Part shown: one piece after another, positions 42,341-52,948 of the stretch | Layout of the letters: the number at the start of each line of letters is the position of its first letter | How positions within the stretch are numbered: the stretch's first letter is position 1 | The notes under the pieces: generated by a model | Databases searched by the model: none | What the model was told of the DNA's origin: nothing | Seen by the model: only the letters and a program-made list of their open reading frames with translations | DNA from: Canna indica | Lineage: Eukaryota > Streptophyta > Magnoliopsida > Zingiberales > Cannaceae | Length of the DNA stretch: 64,000 bases | Assembly (NCBI GenBank): GCA_034359265.1 | Contig: CP136891.1 | Location: 65,262,001-65,326,000 of the forward strand | Direction: 5' to 3' | Made by a program: the position numbers and the translations under genes

Positions 42341-43925
42341 TGTGTTAACTAATCTTATCGTCAAATTTTAATTTTAATCATTTCTTGATTAGTTAGGCTA
42401 AGCACGATATTAATAGCAAGTGGAAGCAATAAATATGAAACAATTAACACAAAACAATATATCAATGCTAACACAATTATTTATAGTGGTTCGGCCCCAA
42501 TGCTTACTCCACTACCTAAGTACCCCGCTTAGGATTTTCAAACTAAATTTACTAGATTATATCATTTCCCTTACAAAGAGGACTTTGACCCAAAGAGTCT
42601 CGCTCTCAACCTAAGGCACTTCCACACCCGGAAGTCTCCGCCTTCTTACCGAGAGCACTCTTCCACCTCAACCTAAGGAACAACTCAACTAATTATAGTA
42701 AACTAAGTTTACAATGATGGGTTTAAGCCTCAACACCAAGACAACCACCAACTCAATCAACCTAGCACTCTAGGTTTACACAAATTCAAATACAATGAAA
42801 TAAACACCAAAATACAACAATAATGAGAGTAAATAATAAATAATATAAACTTAGCTCTCAAACAAGATGTCCTAGCTCCTTTTGATGACTTAAAGATGAA
42901 TCAAGGCAAGCTCAAAGTCAATCTCAAGATTTCTAGGCTCAAAGCTAGGGTTCTTTGCAAAGATGGATCAAGAATTCTTGTAGATATGCAAGGAGTGACT
43001 CTTTGAGGCTTAGAAGCATCATTGAAGGCTTGGAAGAGAGTTTAGGGTGGCTATTTATAACCTCCTAAATGAAATGGCTTGTCAACGGGCTAATTTCTAC
43101 CCGTTGGCGACACCCGGTCGCTTGCCGATCGATCGTCGGTTAACCGACCGAAGGCATTTTGCCAAATTCTGGCATCGTTCGGTTGACCAGTCGGTCGATC
43201 GAAATGCCTTCTCCTTCGATCGGTCGACCGAACTTGGGCAGGGCAAACTACTTAGGCTAGTTTTTTTTTCTTGTTTGCTCGTTTCTGGTTCCATCTTCAC
43301 TAAGTCTACTTGTATAATATTTCTTAACTTTAAAACATAAATGTTATATAAGGATTACTCCTCATTTGGATTCAATAAAAATATTTAAAAAATTAAAATC
43401 CTTAAGAATCAAAATCTAACTTTTGGGGTCTAGTACAAATTTTCGAAAAACAAAAAATTTCTAATCTTCCGGGTCAAATATAGATAGGTTAAAGGCTTCC
43501 AAAAAATCCTTAAAAATACCTTGTCATCTAGTTTTTACCTAAGGAACAATTACCGATATTTTTTGTGTCAAGAAAATGTTTAGGTCATATAGCCCTCCAA
43601 GGAGCTCCCTAGGCTTAGTGAATTTCAGGGTCTTTTCTAATTTTTTGGGGTTTTGTGTTTTGGGGTTCGGGATTGGTTTCTGGGTTCTTATGCATCATCA
43701 TGAGGAGTTACAACACAAACTAGACACCCTAGACCTAAACTTTAACTTCCCAAAGAATACGAGCGTGTCGACCAACGTCCTTCCGATTTCTCCAATATTT
43801 TCGATCGAGGACGTCATGCGCTAACCGATATGGAACCTGAAAGAATTTCTCAATGAAGCATTAGTTCCATGTTTGTTATTATCAAAGCCGAGATTAAGAC
43901 CAAGGTAGAAAACCTTAGGCCAACA
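42341..43925 (-). mobile_element. Solo LTR (copia type) nested in the copia element
   Basis: On the minus strand it begins TGTTGGCCTAAGGTTTTC and contains TACCTTGGTCTTAATC and GATAATAACAAACAT, a familiar start of large plant copia LTRs. It ends GATTAGTTAACACA. No internal domain is present, so it is a solo LTR of about 1585 bases left by LTR-LTR recombination. Flanks AATAG and AATGA match imperfectly as a 5-bp duplication. A GC-rich palindromic cluster (GATCGATCGTCGGTTAACCG) lies at about 43130-43240. Confidence 0.65.
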
Positions 43926-43929
43926 AATG

Positions 43930-44560
43930 AAATTCAGATTATTGCTGAACTTGGTGGAGTCGCGATAATCCTTCCAATTGGTGCCCCTCTAGCGACCAAT
44001 CAAACAGAAGGAGAAACTTCAAGGGCCAATTCTTCAAGTGAGTATTCTGACTCTGATTCTCCCCGGAGGTATCACACTTTATTTGATGTTTATGCCTCAA
44101 GTAACTTTGTTTTATTTGCTGGAGAACCACAGAATTTAGAGGAAGCTGCAAAAGAAGAAGTTTGGAGAAAAGCCATGAATGAGGAGATCAAAAGCATCGA
44201 GAAAAATCAGACATGGGAATTAGTCAATCTACCAGAAGGGAAAGATGCAATTGGACTGAAATGGATCTTCAAGGACAAGTATAATGAAGATGGTAGTATT
44301 CAGAAGTATAAAGCTAGAGTGGTCGCAAAAGGCTACTCACAACAACCCAGGGTTGATTTTAATGAGACTTTCGCTCTGGTAGTTCGAATGGAGACGATAA
44401 GAACTGTTCTTGCTTTAGCAGCCCAATTTGAAATGAAGGTGTTCCAGCTCAATGTCAAGTCAGCATTCCTAAATGGAGAGTTAGAAGAAGAAGTGTACGT
44501 ATACCAACCTGAAGGCTATGTCGTGAAGGGAAAGGAAGACAAAGTTTGTTAGCTCCGAAA
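43930..44560 (+). pseudogene. Copia reverse transcriptase, N-terminal part
   Basis: Reads EEVWRKAMNEEIKSIEKNQT, WELVNLPEGKDAIGLKWIFK, YKARVVAKGYSQQPRVDFNE, TFALVVRMETIRTVLALAAQ, VFQLNVKSAFLNGELEEEVY: the RVT_2 domain start of copia RT. The family has DVKSAFLNG; here Asp is replaced by Asn, which removes the first catalytic Asp. A stop follows DKVC. Confidence 0.85.
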
Positions 44561-44679
44561 GGCTCTCTACACTTTGGTCTAACTCGAGCCTAGAATAGCA
44601 AGATTGACTCATATTTCTAACACTTTGGTCTTCAACGAAGCCAAAGAACAAATTTAAAGATGGTTGAAGATTCGAAAAG

Positions 44680-45545
44680 GCCATGATGAAAGAATTCGAG
44701 ATGACTGATCTAGGCATCATGAAGTACTTTCTCGGTTTTCAAGTCAAACAATCAAGAGGCGAGATCGTTATTTCGCAAGAGAAATATGTTGAGGACCTGC
44801 TAAAGAAGTTTCAGATGTCAACGTCAAAACCAATGCCTACACCAATGGCAATTAACGAGAAGCTGCAGCGAGATGATGGTGCAGAGATGGTCGATGAGAA
44901 GATTTATCGAAGCTTAGTGGGATCTCTAATTTGTCTCACTAATACAAGGCCTGATATTGTGCAGCTTGTAAGTGTTGTTTCAAGATTCATGAGCAAACCT
45001 AGCAAGATTCATTATGCTGCAGCAAAGAGAATTCTTAGGTACTTGCAGGGAACAAAACAATTGGGGCTCAAATATACGAAAGAAGCAAGCAGCAAGCTGG
45101 TCGGGTTCACAAATAGTGATTGGGCAGGTACTATGGATGATAGAAGCACTTCAGGATAATTTTTTTGCTTGGGTTTGAAGATAATTTCCTAGAGCTCAAG
45201 GAAGCAAAACACTATTGCATTATCTTCTGCAGAAGCATAATATGCAGCAGCTACAAGTGCAACTTGTGAAGTTGTTTGGCTTCGACAAATTTTGTCTGAT
45301 CTACAGTAGAATAACGAAGATCCAACTGTAATTTTCTGTGACAACATGTCAGCAATAACCATAATGAAAAATCCTATTTTTCATGCTAGAAGCAAGCATA
45401 TTGAGCTCTGCCATCACTTTATTCGAGATTTGGTGAACAAAAGAGAGATTTGCTTGAAGTTCATTGGGTCCAACGAGCAGCCTGCAAATGTTCTTACCAA
45501 ATATAATATCTAAGAAGAAGCTTGAGAAGTTCAAAGACTTAATGA
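44680..45545 (+). pseudogene. Copia RT end and RNase H; YVDD box missing
   Basis: Resumes at FEMTDLGIMKYFLGFQVKQS, then GEIVISQEKYVEDLLKKFQM, GSLICLTNTRPDIVQLVSVV, RILRYLQGTKQLGLKY, FTNSDWAGTMDDRSTSG, stop. RNase H pieces follow: SSAEA, stop, YAAATSATCEVVWLRQI, CDNMSAITIMKNPIFHARSK and HIELCHHFIRD. The YVDD catalytic box expected between LRKALYTL and the FEMTDLG segment is absent; about 44570-44680 is unrelated or scrambled, so a deletion removed it. Confidence 0.85.
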
Positions 45546-45566
45546 AAATCATAAATTAAGAGGGGG

Positions 45567-46558
45567 TGTTAAAAGTTAATTTGCAATTTCCATCAGAGTA
45601 CTTCTAGAAAGTTTGACTAAGTTTAAGGTTTCTTAGTTATTGAAATTGTGATAGTCTTGATGAGTCTTTGAAATTATGTCAGACTTAATGAGTCTTTGGA
45701 ATTATGTTAGTCTTAATGAGTCCTTGGAATTGTGGTCTTTGGAATTGTGTTTGAACCTTAATTATGAGTCTAGAATTATCATATGAAGTAGTATAAATAG
45801 ACAAGAGTTCTGTGTCATTGTAATCAACCAAAAAAAGGAAGTAAAACTAGGGGTGAGAAAAAAAAACCGGTTTTTCGGTTAACCGGAAAACCGGTCCGAA
45901 ACCGAACCGGTTTTTTCGGTTTCGGTTTTTATTTTTGAAAAAATCCATTTTCGATTTCGGTTTCAGTCCGAGAGGTAAAAAGTCCATCGGTTTCGGTTAA
46001 CCGACCGGTTCAATATAATTTATTAATTTTTAATAATATATATATATAATTTATAAATTATAAAAAATTATAAGAAATTATAGAAAATTATAAAAAAAAT
46101 TACAGAAAATATAAAAAATTATTAAAAAATCATTACAAAATATTAAAAAATTATAAAATATTAAAAAATATTAAAAAAAAATTTAAAAAAATAAAAATAA
46201 AAATATTAGTTTTTGTAGAACATTATTTTCATTCAAGTGGTTTCACTTTTTTTCTTTTTTCTCAATGAGAATTCGGTATTTATTTGGATTTTTCTCCATG
46301 ATTTGCATAATATTATTATGTTTGTAGGTTAAAATTTTTTATTGGTTAACCGAATCGAAAAAACCAAAACCGAAGTAATGGTTAACCGAAATTAATGGAC
46401 TGGTTTACGGTTAATGGTTTTGAAAAACCGAAGTTAATGGACCGGTTTTTTTTTTGCTATTGGACCGGTTAACCGGTCCATGCTCACCCCTAAGTAAAAC
46501 ACTCTTATTTGAGCAAATAATTTCTTGTGTGTTTTATTCCTCTATTTTATCCCCAACA
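45567..46558 (+). repeat. Copia 3' LTR, interrupted by a hAT MITE
   Basis: Starts TGTTAAAAG after AGAGGGGG and ends CCCCAACA. Compared with the 5' LTR it has a few substitutions and an extra TTAATGAGTCTTTGGAATTA unit, and is split at 45848-46492 by the MITE. Confidence 0.9.
45848..46492. mobile_element. Ac-like hAT MITE in the copia 3' LTR
   Basis: 645 bases between perfect 8-bp duplications AGTAAAAC (45840-45847 and 46493-46500). Ends TAGGGGTGAG and CTCACCCCTA. The subterminal CCGGTTAACCGG/ACCGAACCGG motifs match those of 36747-47705, so it is a short member of the same family. The interior is AT-rich without coding capacity. Confidence 0.95.
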
Positions 46559-46559
46559 A

Positions 46560-47560
46560 GCCTCATCACCACAAATAAGCATGACTTCGCCCCTATCTCG
46601 TGACCCACAAACAGCACAGCTGAGGTCCTCGGTGCTTTAATTCTTCTAGATTCAATGTCAAGTCTTCAAATTATCTCTTCGGGGCGGCTCAACAAGTTAG
46701 CAAAAGATTTCTAAGCCAGGAGTGAGTTTTATAGAGCACATGCCTCTAGTCTTGCAGTTATGGAGATGAACATATTATAATTGGAACAATAAAAGGTCCT
46801 CTGCTTATGCTAATTAGTTTATTGTGTGCTAACTTTTATTAGTTGTATGCTAATTAGTTTGTCGTATGCATAAGTTTAAAAGTAAGATTTTGTTGATAAG
46901 TTAACCCATGAAGATATAGTGCACACCCGACTTGTTCTAATTCCTAGCTAATTGAATTATAGTAGATAGTTGGATAGCTAATTGAGTTTGGGTAAATTTT
47001 GCACATACATTACTTGTTCTAATTCCTAAGCAACTGATATAAATTGATTTGTTTTATGTTAAATCAGGACAGAGTAGAATAAATAGTATACACATGATTT
47101 GTCTTGAACTAATAAGTATACTTTTGGTACTAGCATTCTCATCATCTCATTTTTACCATTAGAAATAAGATATAAACTGAAAGGTGAGTTTAACTATCAT
47201 TTCACAGTTTATATAACTAAATATTTCTCTTATACTTGTTTCATGTGATATCCAATAATTAAGGTAATAATGTAGTACTAGTAAAAGTGGGTTAACTAGA
47301 ACTGAGAGGAAGTGTCTCTATCCCCATTGTGGATTTGCTTTCTTGCACTTGAAAAAAATAATAGAGGATCTGTATAGTTGACCAAATAGGTGATACATAT
47401 GTGAAATGACCTGAAATAAGAGGTGTTATTCTTTCACTAATTGGATTAATTAGCTAGGTTTACTTGTCAATTACCATGATGTTTATCTCTTTTTTGGATT
47501 CAAGTAAAGAGAGGAATAGGAATTAGGAAGAGAATAATAGAGAACTTAGAAATTGGTAGG
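46560..47560. other. Interior of the hAT element, right half
   Basis: Sequence between the copia 3' LTR and the right subterminal repeats. No transposase. Joined to the left half (37200-37500) it would run into the frame MNAAAFGEELVPFGNRF seen at about 37392, possibly a captured or element-encoded peptide; not recognised. Confidence 0.35.
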
Positions 47561-47705
47561 TAGATTAAAAAATTTTATTGGTTAAGCAGAAATTATTGGT
47601 TCACCGAACCAAAAAAATCAAAACCGAAATAACGGTTAACCGAAGTTAATGGATCGATTAATAAAATTACCAATGGAAGGGTTAACCGATCGATGCTCAC
47701 CCCTA

Positions 47706-48043
47706 ACATTTTGAGTATTCATGCAACTAGTGTTGCTTCAGAATATGCATTTAACATAGATGGAAAAACTATATCCATTACTAGAAGTTCTCTTAAGGCA
47801 AAGACAGTCCAAGCTCTAATTTGTCTTCAAAATTGGATTCAAGAAGAAAAAGATAATTATTAAATCTTGATAAATTATTTGATTTATGCGACTATTTTTT
47901 TCTAATTTATGTTTTTTAATCTTGAAATAGAAGTTGGTTTGATGGCTTTTAGGAGATGATAGACTTAAAGATGATGATTCGGATAGCTCCAATGAGGCGG
48001 ATGACTGTGATAAAAATGATGACGAAGTTGAAATTGGATTTTA
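47706..48043 (+). pseudogene. hAT transposase dimerisation domain, 3' part and tail exon
   Basis: Continues the split domain: ILSIHATSVASEYAFNIDGK, ITRSSLKAKTVQALICLQNW, IQEEKDNY, stop (family ISTVASESAFS.GGR....RSSL.P.TVEALICL.DWL). After a possible intron 47951-48043 reads GDDRLKDDDSDSSNEADDCD and ends EVEIGF, stop, the acidic tail often seen in these transposases. Confidence 0.85.
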
Positions 48044-48120
48044 GTTATTTTTTTCAGTTCCCTTTTTTGCTTTTTTTTTTTTTTTCAATTTATTGATGGC
48101 AATTTGATATATTTATTTTA

Positions 48121-49481
48121 GAAAAAATCATACTTTTGGTCCCCACAGTTTACCCTAGTTTTGGTTTTAGTCCTCATAATTTTAAAATTTTGGTTTTAGT
48201 GCCCGCACTTTATTTTCATTTAGGATTTAGTCCCTACCATCACATGAGGCCTAAACGGAGTTGACGTGGATAACAGGTGTTGACTGGATATTGTTGACGT
48301 GGAGCCTACAGGGACCAATTTTGTAAACTACGGGGATTAAAATTAAAATTTTATAAACTATGAAGACTAAAACCAAAATTCAAGTAAACTATGAGGATCA
48401 AAATTATTATTTTTCCTAAAAAATATAAAAAATCATAGGATTTTTTTAATTTTTTTATAAATAATTATAATATATAAAAATATTAAAGTTAAGCATAGTG
48501 CAGTAATTAACATTAATTTAGATGGATTTAATCCGATGTTGTCATTAGACGTCGGTTTTTATCCATTAATTATCCTAATTTAGGATGAATTTCGTAGTGG
48601 CTGCATAATTCAAAAACTTGCCCTCACGATCTGCTCATCTGATTTAATATTTGCAAGATTGATTTATTTTCTATTTAAGGCATAAATATTTGATTTCGTA
48701 TTCTTGCATTGAACACATTAATTGAACAGGGAACATATTATTATTTGCAATGTTAAGTAACTTTGAATATCTCATAACAATGTCCACGAAATCGTAACAA
48801 TAATCTTATATTATGGTGTTGCCACTATAGCAAATGTATGGAAACCGACATTTATTAGAGTAAAAATTGACATTTTTTTGACGTTCGAGATCTAATTTTA
48901 ACCGGTTTGAATGCATCAAATTTAGGATCAAAATGAAAGTGATGAGATGATTAGTGAAGATATGAGCAGATCGGAGGAGCAGATTTTTTAATTCTGCAGC
49001 CACAGCGGAATTCACCCTAAATCAGGATAATTAACGGATAAAAACTAATGTCTAATGACAACATCGGTTTAAATCCAGCCAAATTAACATTAACTATTGC
49101 AGTATGCTCAATTTTAATATTTTTATATATTATAATTATTTTTAAAAATTTTTTAAAAAATATCCTATGATTTTTTATATTTTTTAGGAAAAATAATAAT
49201 TTTGGTCCCCATGGTTTACTTGAATTTTAGTTTTAGTCCTCATAGTTTACAAAATTTTAATTTTAGTCCTCACAGTTTACAAAGTTGATCCCTGTAGGCT
49301 ACGTCAGCAATGTCTAGTCAACATATGTTATTCACGTCAGCTCTGTTTAGGCCTCATGTGAGGGTAGGAATCAAATCCTAAACAGAAATAAAGTGTGGGG
49401 ACTAAAATCAAAATTTTAAAACTATGGGGACTAAAATCAAAATTAGGATAATCTGTGAAGACCAAAAGTATGATTTTTTCC
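48121..49481. mobile_element. Long-TIR MULE (foldback-like) element
   Basis: GAAAAAATCATACTTTTGGT at 48121 is mirrored by ACCAAAAGTATGATTTTTTC at the right end. The inverted arms run roughly 48121-48640 and 48960-49481 and contain repeated GTTTTAGTCC / GGACTAAAA motifs. A 9-bp target duplication TTTATTTTA (48112-48120 and 49482-49490) is the MULE length. No transposase in the roughly 320-base centre. It lies in the 3' flank of the hAT transposase gene. Confidence 0.85.
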
Positions 49482-49490
49482 TTTATTTTA

Positions 49491-49978
49491 TTATTATTTT
49501 TGCAGGTGAAGAATAGAAATAGAATACAGTAGTTGTTTACTTTGGATTCTTATATATAAAAAATTGAAATAGTAGTATATACTCAATGGTTGTTGAATTA
49601 TTTTAGTACAATTAAACATATTATATGATGATAATATTTTTGGACTTGTAATGTTTTATAGTACAGTTTATATATTTGTTTTATTTTAAATTATTGAAAT
49701 GTTGATGTTACAGTGAAATATATAATGTGCATGAATAAATAAAATATTGAATATAGGGAAGGGAAAAAAATGGCTTAAAAACGTGGGTTGGGCTGGATCG
49801 GGCTCGGATTTTGATTAAACTTCATGGGGCGGGCCCAATCCGGCTCGCGTTTATTAAAATTCGAGCTCAAGCTCCCTCTTATAAAACTGGGTCCGCATTG
49901 AGCCTAGTCTGACCTGGCCCACCAGGTTAACTAACAACCAAGCAAGCACTTAAGGTGTCTTGTAAGAAGTAAATATCA
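49491..49978. other. hAT 3' region, non-coding
   Basis: AT-rich, then at 49785-49920 a block rich in GGGCTCGG, GGGCCCAATCCGGC and GGCCCACC, like the subterminal GGCCC-type repeats of some Ac-like hAT elements. It may contain the 3' end of the element whose transposase starts at 35174; I cannot pair it with a left end. Confidence 0.35.
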
Positions 49979-49983
49979 CAGGT

Positions 49984-51311
49984 TGTTATAACCAAAAAAA
50001 AAAATGATTGTAATTATTTTCATTTTATAGCAGTGAACCGTGGATTTAAATTAATCGAGTTAGCAGAGTTTTCGGGGTGAAATTTGATAAGTTTCTAACT
50101 TAGAGAAATTTAGAGTTTATATTTATTATTTCTACAATTTGGCATGTCATGGTGAAAGTAGACCCCGAGACGAGTTCAACGGTTCGATCGGAACTCGAGT
50201 CAAATTTAAAATGGATTTATAGCGGGTTTTACAAGACGAGACTTAAGTGAGGGGTAAACTAGTAAATTGGGATGACATTTAACCTCAATATTATATATAG
50301 GCTGGGTTGTATGGCTGGGGTGCCGCACAGCATCCGAGGCGAGTTGGAGGGGGCGTCGGCTGTGGGGGGAGACTCAAATCGAGGCCGAATTTCGCGAGTC
50401 TGCCTGAATTGATCGTCGGGACACCTTGCATTCCTTTGTCCTTCTTGTTTGCTCAAGCCGGTTAGTGCTTTAATCTTCCTCTCCTTTGTTTCTTTACCCC
50501 AGTCGTCCTTCCCTGTTCAGCCGTGATTAGGAGAAGAAATCCCTAGTCTTGATTAATTTTGGTTGTAAATCTAACATGAAATCATTCTTATTAATGTATG
50601 AATTTATGTGATGATGGATCTTGTTAATGTTAAGATTACGAGGAAATCTTGTACCGCCCATGTCAAAAAAAATATCCCTATTTTCTAGAGGTTATGCGGC
50701 TGCTACGAGAGGAATCAAATTCCTCATTTCATTGCTATAGTGGCCTGCTGCCACAGCTGAGGAGTTGCTGTAATAGGTGCAATTGAAACACATGCTATGG
50801 TTTCTCACTTGATTTCTATCAATTCTTATTCATGTGGGCTGCTACAAGAGAAATCAAGCTCCTCTTTCGTTGCTGCAGTGGCCGGCTGCTACAAGGAATT
50901 CAATTTTCCATTCTATTTTCTTATCATTTGCTTGCTTTTAGGTGGTTGTTCTGTGCACTTACTAATTGGTATCTTATAGTAATGTTTCTTGGATATTACC
51001 TTGATAGTGTCATGATGTTCATATATGCATCTTGAATTGATGTTCATGAAATTTACCTACGTTCACTATAGTCTTCATTTAAAGTAGAATAACAACAAGG
51101 TAAGGTAGAAAGATCCTAATCATAGACTCAACCAAAAAATCCTTAAAACAGTTAACATAATTGGCAAAACAGTGAACATAGTTGGCAAAACGATGAACAC
51201 AATTGCACCTAGGGATGAGGCCAGTCCTATGAGAAAGAGGGCATGAGAACAATTGATTAGCTACATGCATGAACTTATTAAGTCCTTCTTAATGCATTCT
51301 TTTTATTTATC

Positions 51312-51357
<46 letters not shown>

Positions 51358-52513
51358 GATCAAAATGTAAAGTATGCTAGTTGTCTCGTATGGTAGACGC
51401 ATGGTTGAATATTGGAATTTATATTATTTGGAATGGAAATTGTGATATGTGGCGATGCTTGGGCTGGTGTATGGCTATGGAATGACTATGCGCATGCGAG
51501 CTATGTGCATATTGAGGACCCTAGGAGTCCCAAGGCATTTTTTTTGGGTTTCATGAAATGTTATGTTATTTATTGTGGATTTATTATTGCTTGTTATATG
51601 GACATTGGTTGTGTTTGTGATTGTGGATCGGGAAGCTCGTCAGCTGCCACACTGACAACCAACTCGGGTGGCAAGAGCGGGAAGTACATTGAGACAGACG
51701 TGACAGCGCCCGACTTATAGGACCGACGGGTCCCTGAATTATTGGACCGACGGATCCTTAGATATTGGACCGATGGGTCCCTAGACTGGGAAGCTCGTTA
51801 GTACTGCCACACTGACGACCGACCCGGGTGGCTTGCTTGAAAAATGAATGTGCTATAATGCTTACTTTATTTGAAATATTGGTTATGCACATTATGCTTA
51901 TTCTTTACATGGTTGGAATGGTTTCATGCATTAGTATTTATGTTCCATTTGAAATGATGGTTAAGTTATTTGTTACCGTATATGAGTAGTTGATTATTAC
52001 AATAATGTGTTGCTGGTGGACTTCTGTTATTAAACATGGTTGATTGAAGGCTAAACTACTCACTAAGTCCTAGTTGGACTTACCCTTTATATTATTGTTG
52101 TTTTTCAGCCCCAGAGCGTGATTAGAAAGGTTCTGATATGTAGTAGCGCAGCTGGTGGCGTCAGGGACGACGGATCTCGTGACACGTCGTGGTCGGGGGC
52201 TATGCTGGGTCCGTAGAGTCAGTTGTATTTCTTTAGATAGATGGGTGTCTAAATTTTATTTCCTCATTTGAAAGTCAAAACTTCATCTATGATTATTCGA
52301 TTTATTTTATATGAATCTTAAAGATCTGAAATCATCAGATTATTTATTGATTGATTTTAGAATCTTGATCAATTATGTTTATTGTAAGAAAACTGGTCTT
52401 CTTTTATGATCTGTTCAAGGTTTCAATTTTTTTATTTGGTTATTACGATTGAGTAAGGCTTCGGAGTATATATAGTACTCTGGCTAGTCATGCCCAGATT
52501 TTGGGGTGTGACA
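49984..52513 (-). mobile_element. Solo LTR, 2.53 kb, with perfect 5-bp TSD
   Basis: Minus strand: starts TGTCACACCCCAAAATC and ends GGTTATAACA, the TG...CA form. The flanking CAGGT is identical on both sides (49979-49983 and 52514-52518). TGTCACACCCC is a common start of plant gypsy LTRs. A TATA-type ACTATATATACTCC lies about 45 bases in on the minus strand. No gag/pol, so a solo LTR from intra-element recombination. Open frames in it (for example 51412-51720) match no family. A second copy is part of the duplicated block. Confidence 0.85.
51314..51357. repeat. AT dinucleotide microsatellite, short allele
   Basis: About 20 AT units with one AC interruption. The duplicate copy at 60838-60944 is more than twice as long. 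Confidence 0.95.
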
Positions 52514-52518
52514 CAGGT

Positions 52519-52948
52519 TTTATCAACAAGGTAAAACTCTAAATACTATCTTGATATATAAATGGATAACACTACAAGGATCCACTTTACGAATTATACT
52601 AATATTAATACTACATACAACACTAAAACATTAAGAAAAGCAAAACTAAGAGAAGCATAAGCACAAGCACAAGCAAAGAGATGGAGCTCTACCTGGGATG
52701 ACTTCGATCAGGTGGTCTCTAAATCTGAACTATAAGCGGTGGGGAGGGGAATGAGGAGTGCGGCGGCTTGTGGGTAGGGTTTAACAGTGGAGATGGGGAA
52801 TCAACGAATTAGATTCCGACGAGGAGTGGGGAGATCGGGAGTCACGAAAGAGACGACGAAGAAGAGGCGGTCGACACAGCAAAGGGGATGGAGAGATCAA
52901 GGTCACTAGATGAAGTAATGGGGAGGAGAATGAGGAGTGCGACAGTTG
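52519..52948. other. Spacer between solo LTR and Tip100-like end
   Basis: AT-rich then GA-rich (GGGGAGGGGAATGAGGAGTG occurs near 52740 and a close match near 52920). On the minus strand a splice-donor-like CCCAG|GTAGAG is at about 52690. No protein recognised; possibly the interior of a second Tip100-type element. Confidence 0.35.

Larger units (their letters stand above)
37502..46558 (+). mobile_element. Ty1/copia retrotransposon with three nested insertions
   Basis: 5' LTR 37502-37837 (TGTTAAAAG...CCCCAACA), 3' LTR 45567-46558 including a 645-bp hAT MITE. The primer site TGGTAGCAGAGCC follows the 5' LTR and an AGAGGGGG polypurine tract precedes the 3' LTR. gag, protease, integrase, RT and RNase H are in copia order with stops. 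A CACTA remnant interrupts integrase and a solo LTR lies between integrase and RT. The flanks ACCTT and AGCCT do not form a clean 5-bp duplication. Confidence 0.9.
36747..47705. mobile_element. Ac-like hAT element containing a nested copia element
   Basis: Left end TAGGGGGTGAGG at 36747, right end GATGCTCACCCCTA at 47705 (inverted TAGGGGTGAGCATC). Flanking 8-mers are TCATTTTG (36739-36746) and ACATTTTG (47706-47713), a target duplication with one mismatch. Subterminal regions carry CGGTTAACCG-type motifs on both sides. The target is the dimerisation domain of another hAT transposase. Without the copia insertion it is about 1.9 kb and has no transposase, so it is non-autonomous. Confidence 0.85.

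Noticed and set aside
37496..46563. A 5-bp target duplication for the copia element
   Set aside because: ACCTT and AGCCT match at only three positions, so I do not claim it.
50259..50456. 65-codon minus-strand frame MSKQEGQRNARCPDDQFRQ, also at 59795-59992
   Set aside because: Conserved only through the segmental duplication; lies within the LTR and has no recognised domain.
51412..51720. 102-codon frame [15 protein letters not shown] inside the solo LTR
   Set aside because: No family match; interrupted in the duplicate copy by the MITE; the LTR explains the sequence.
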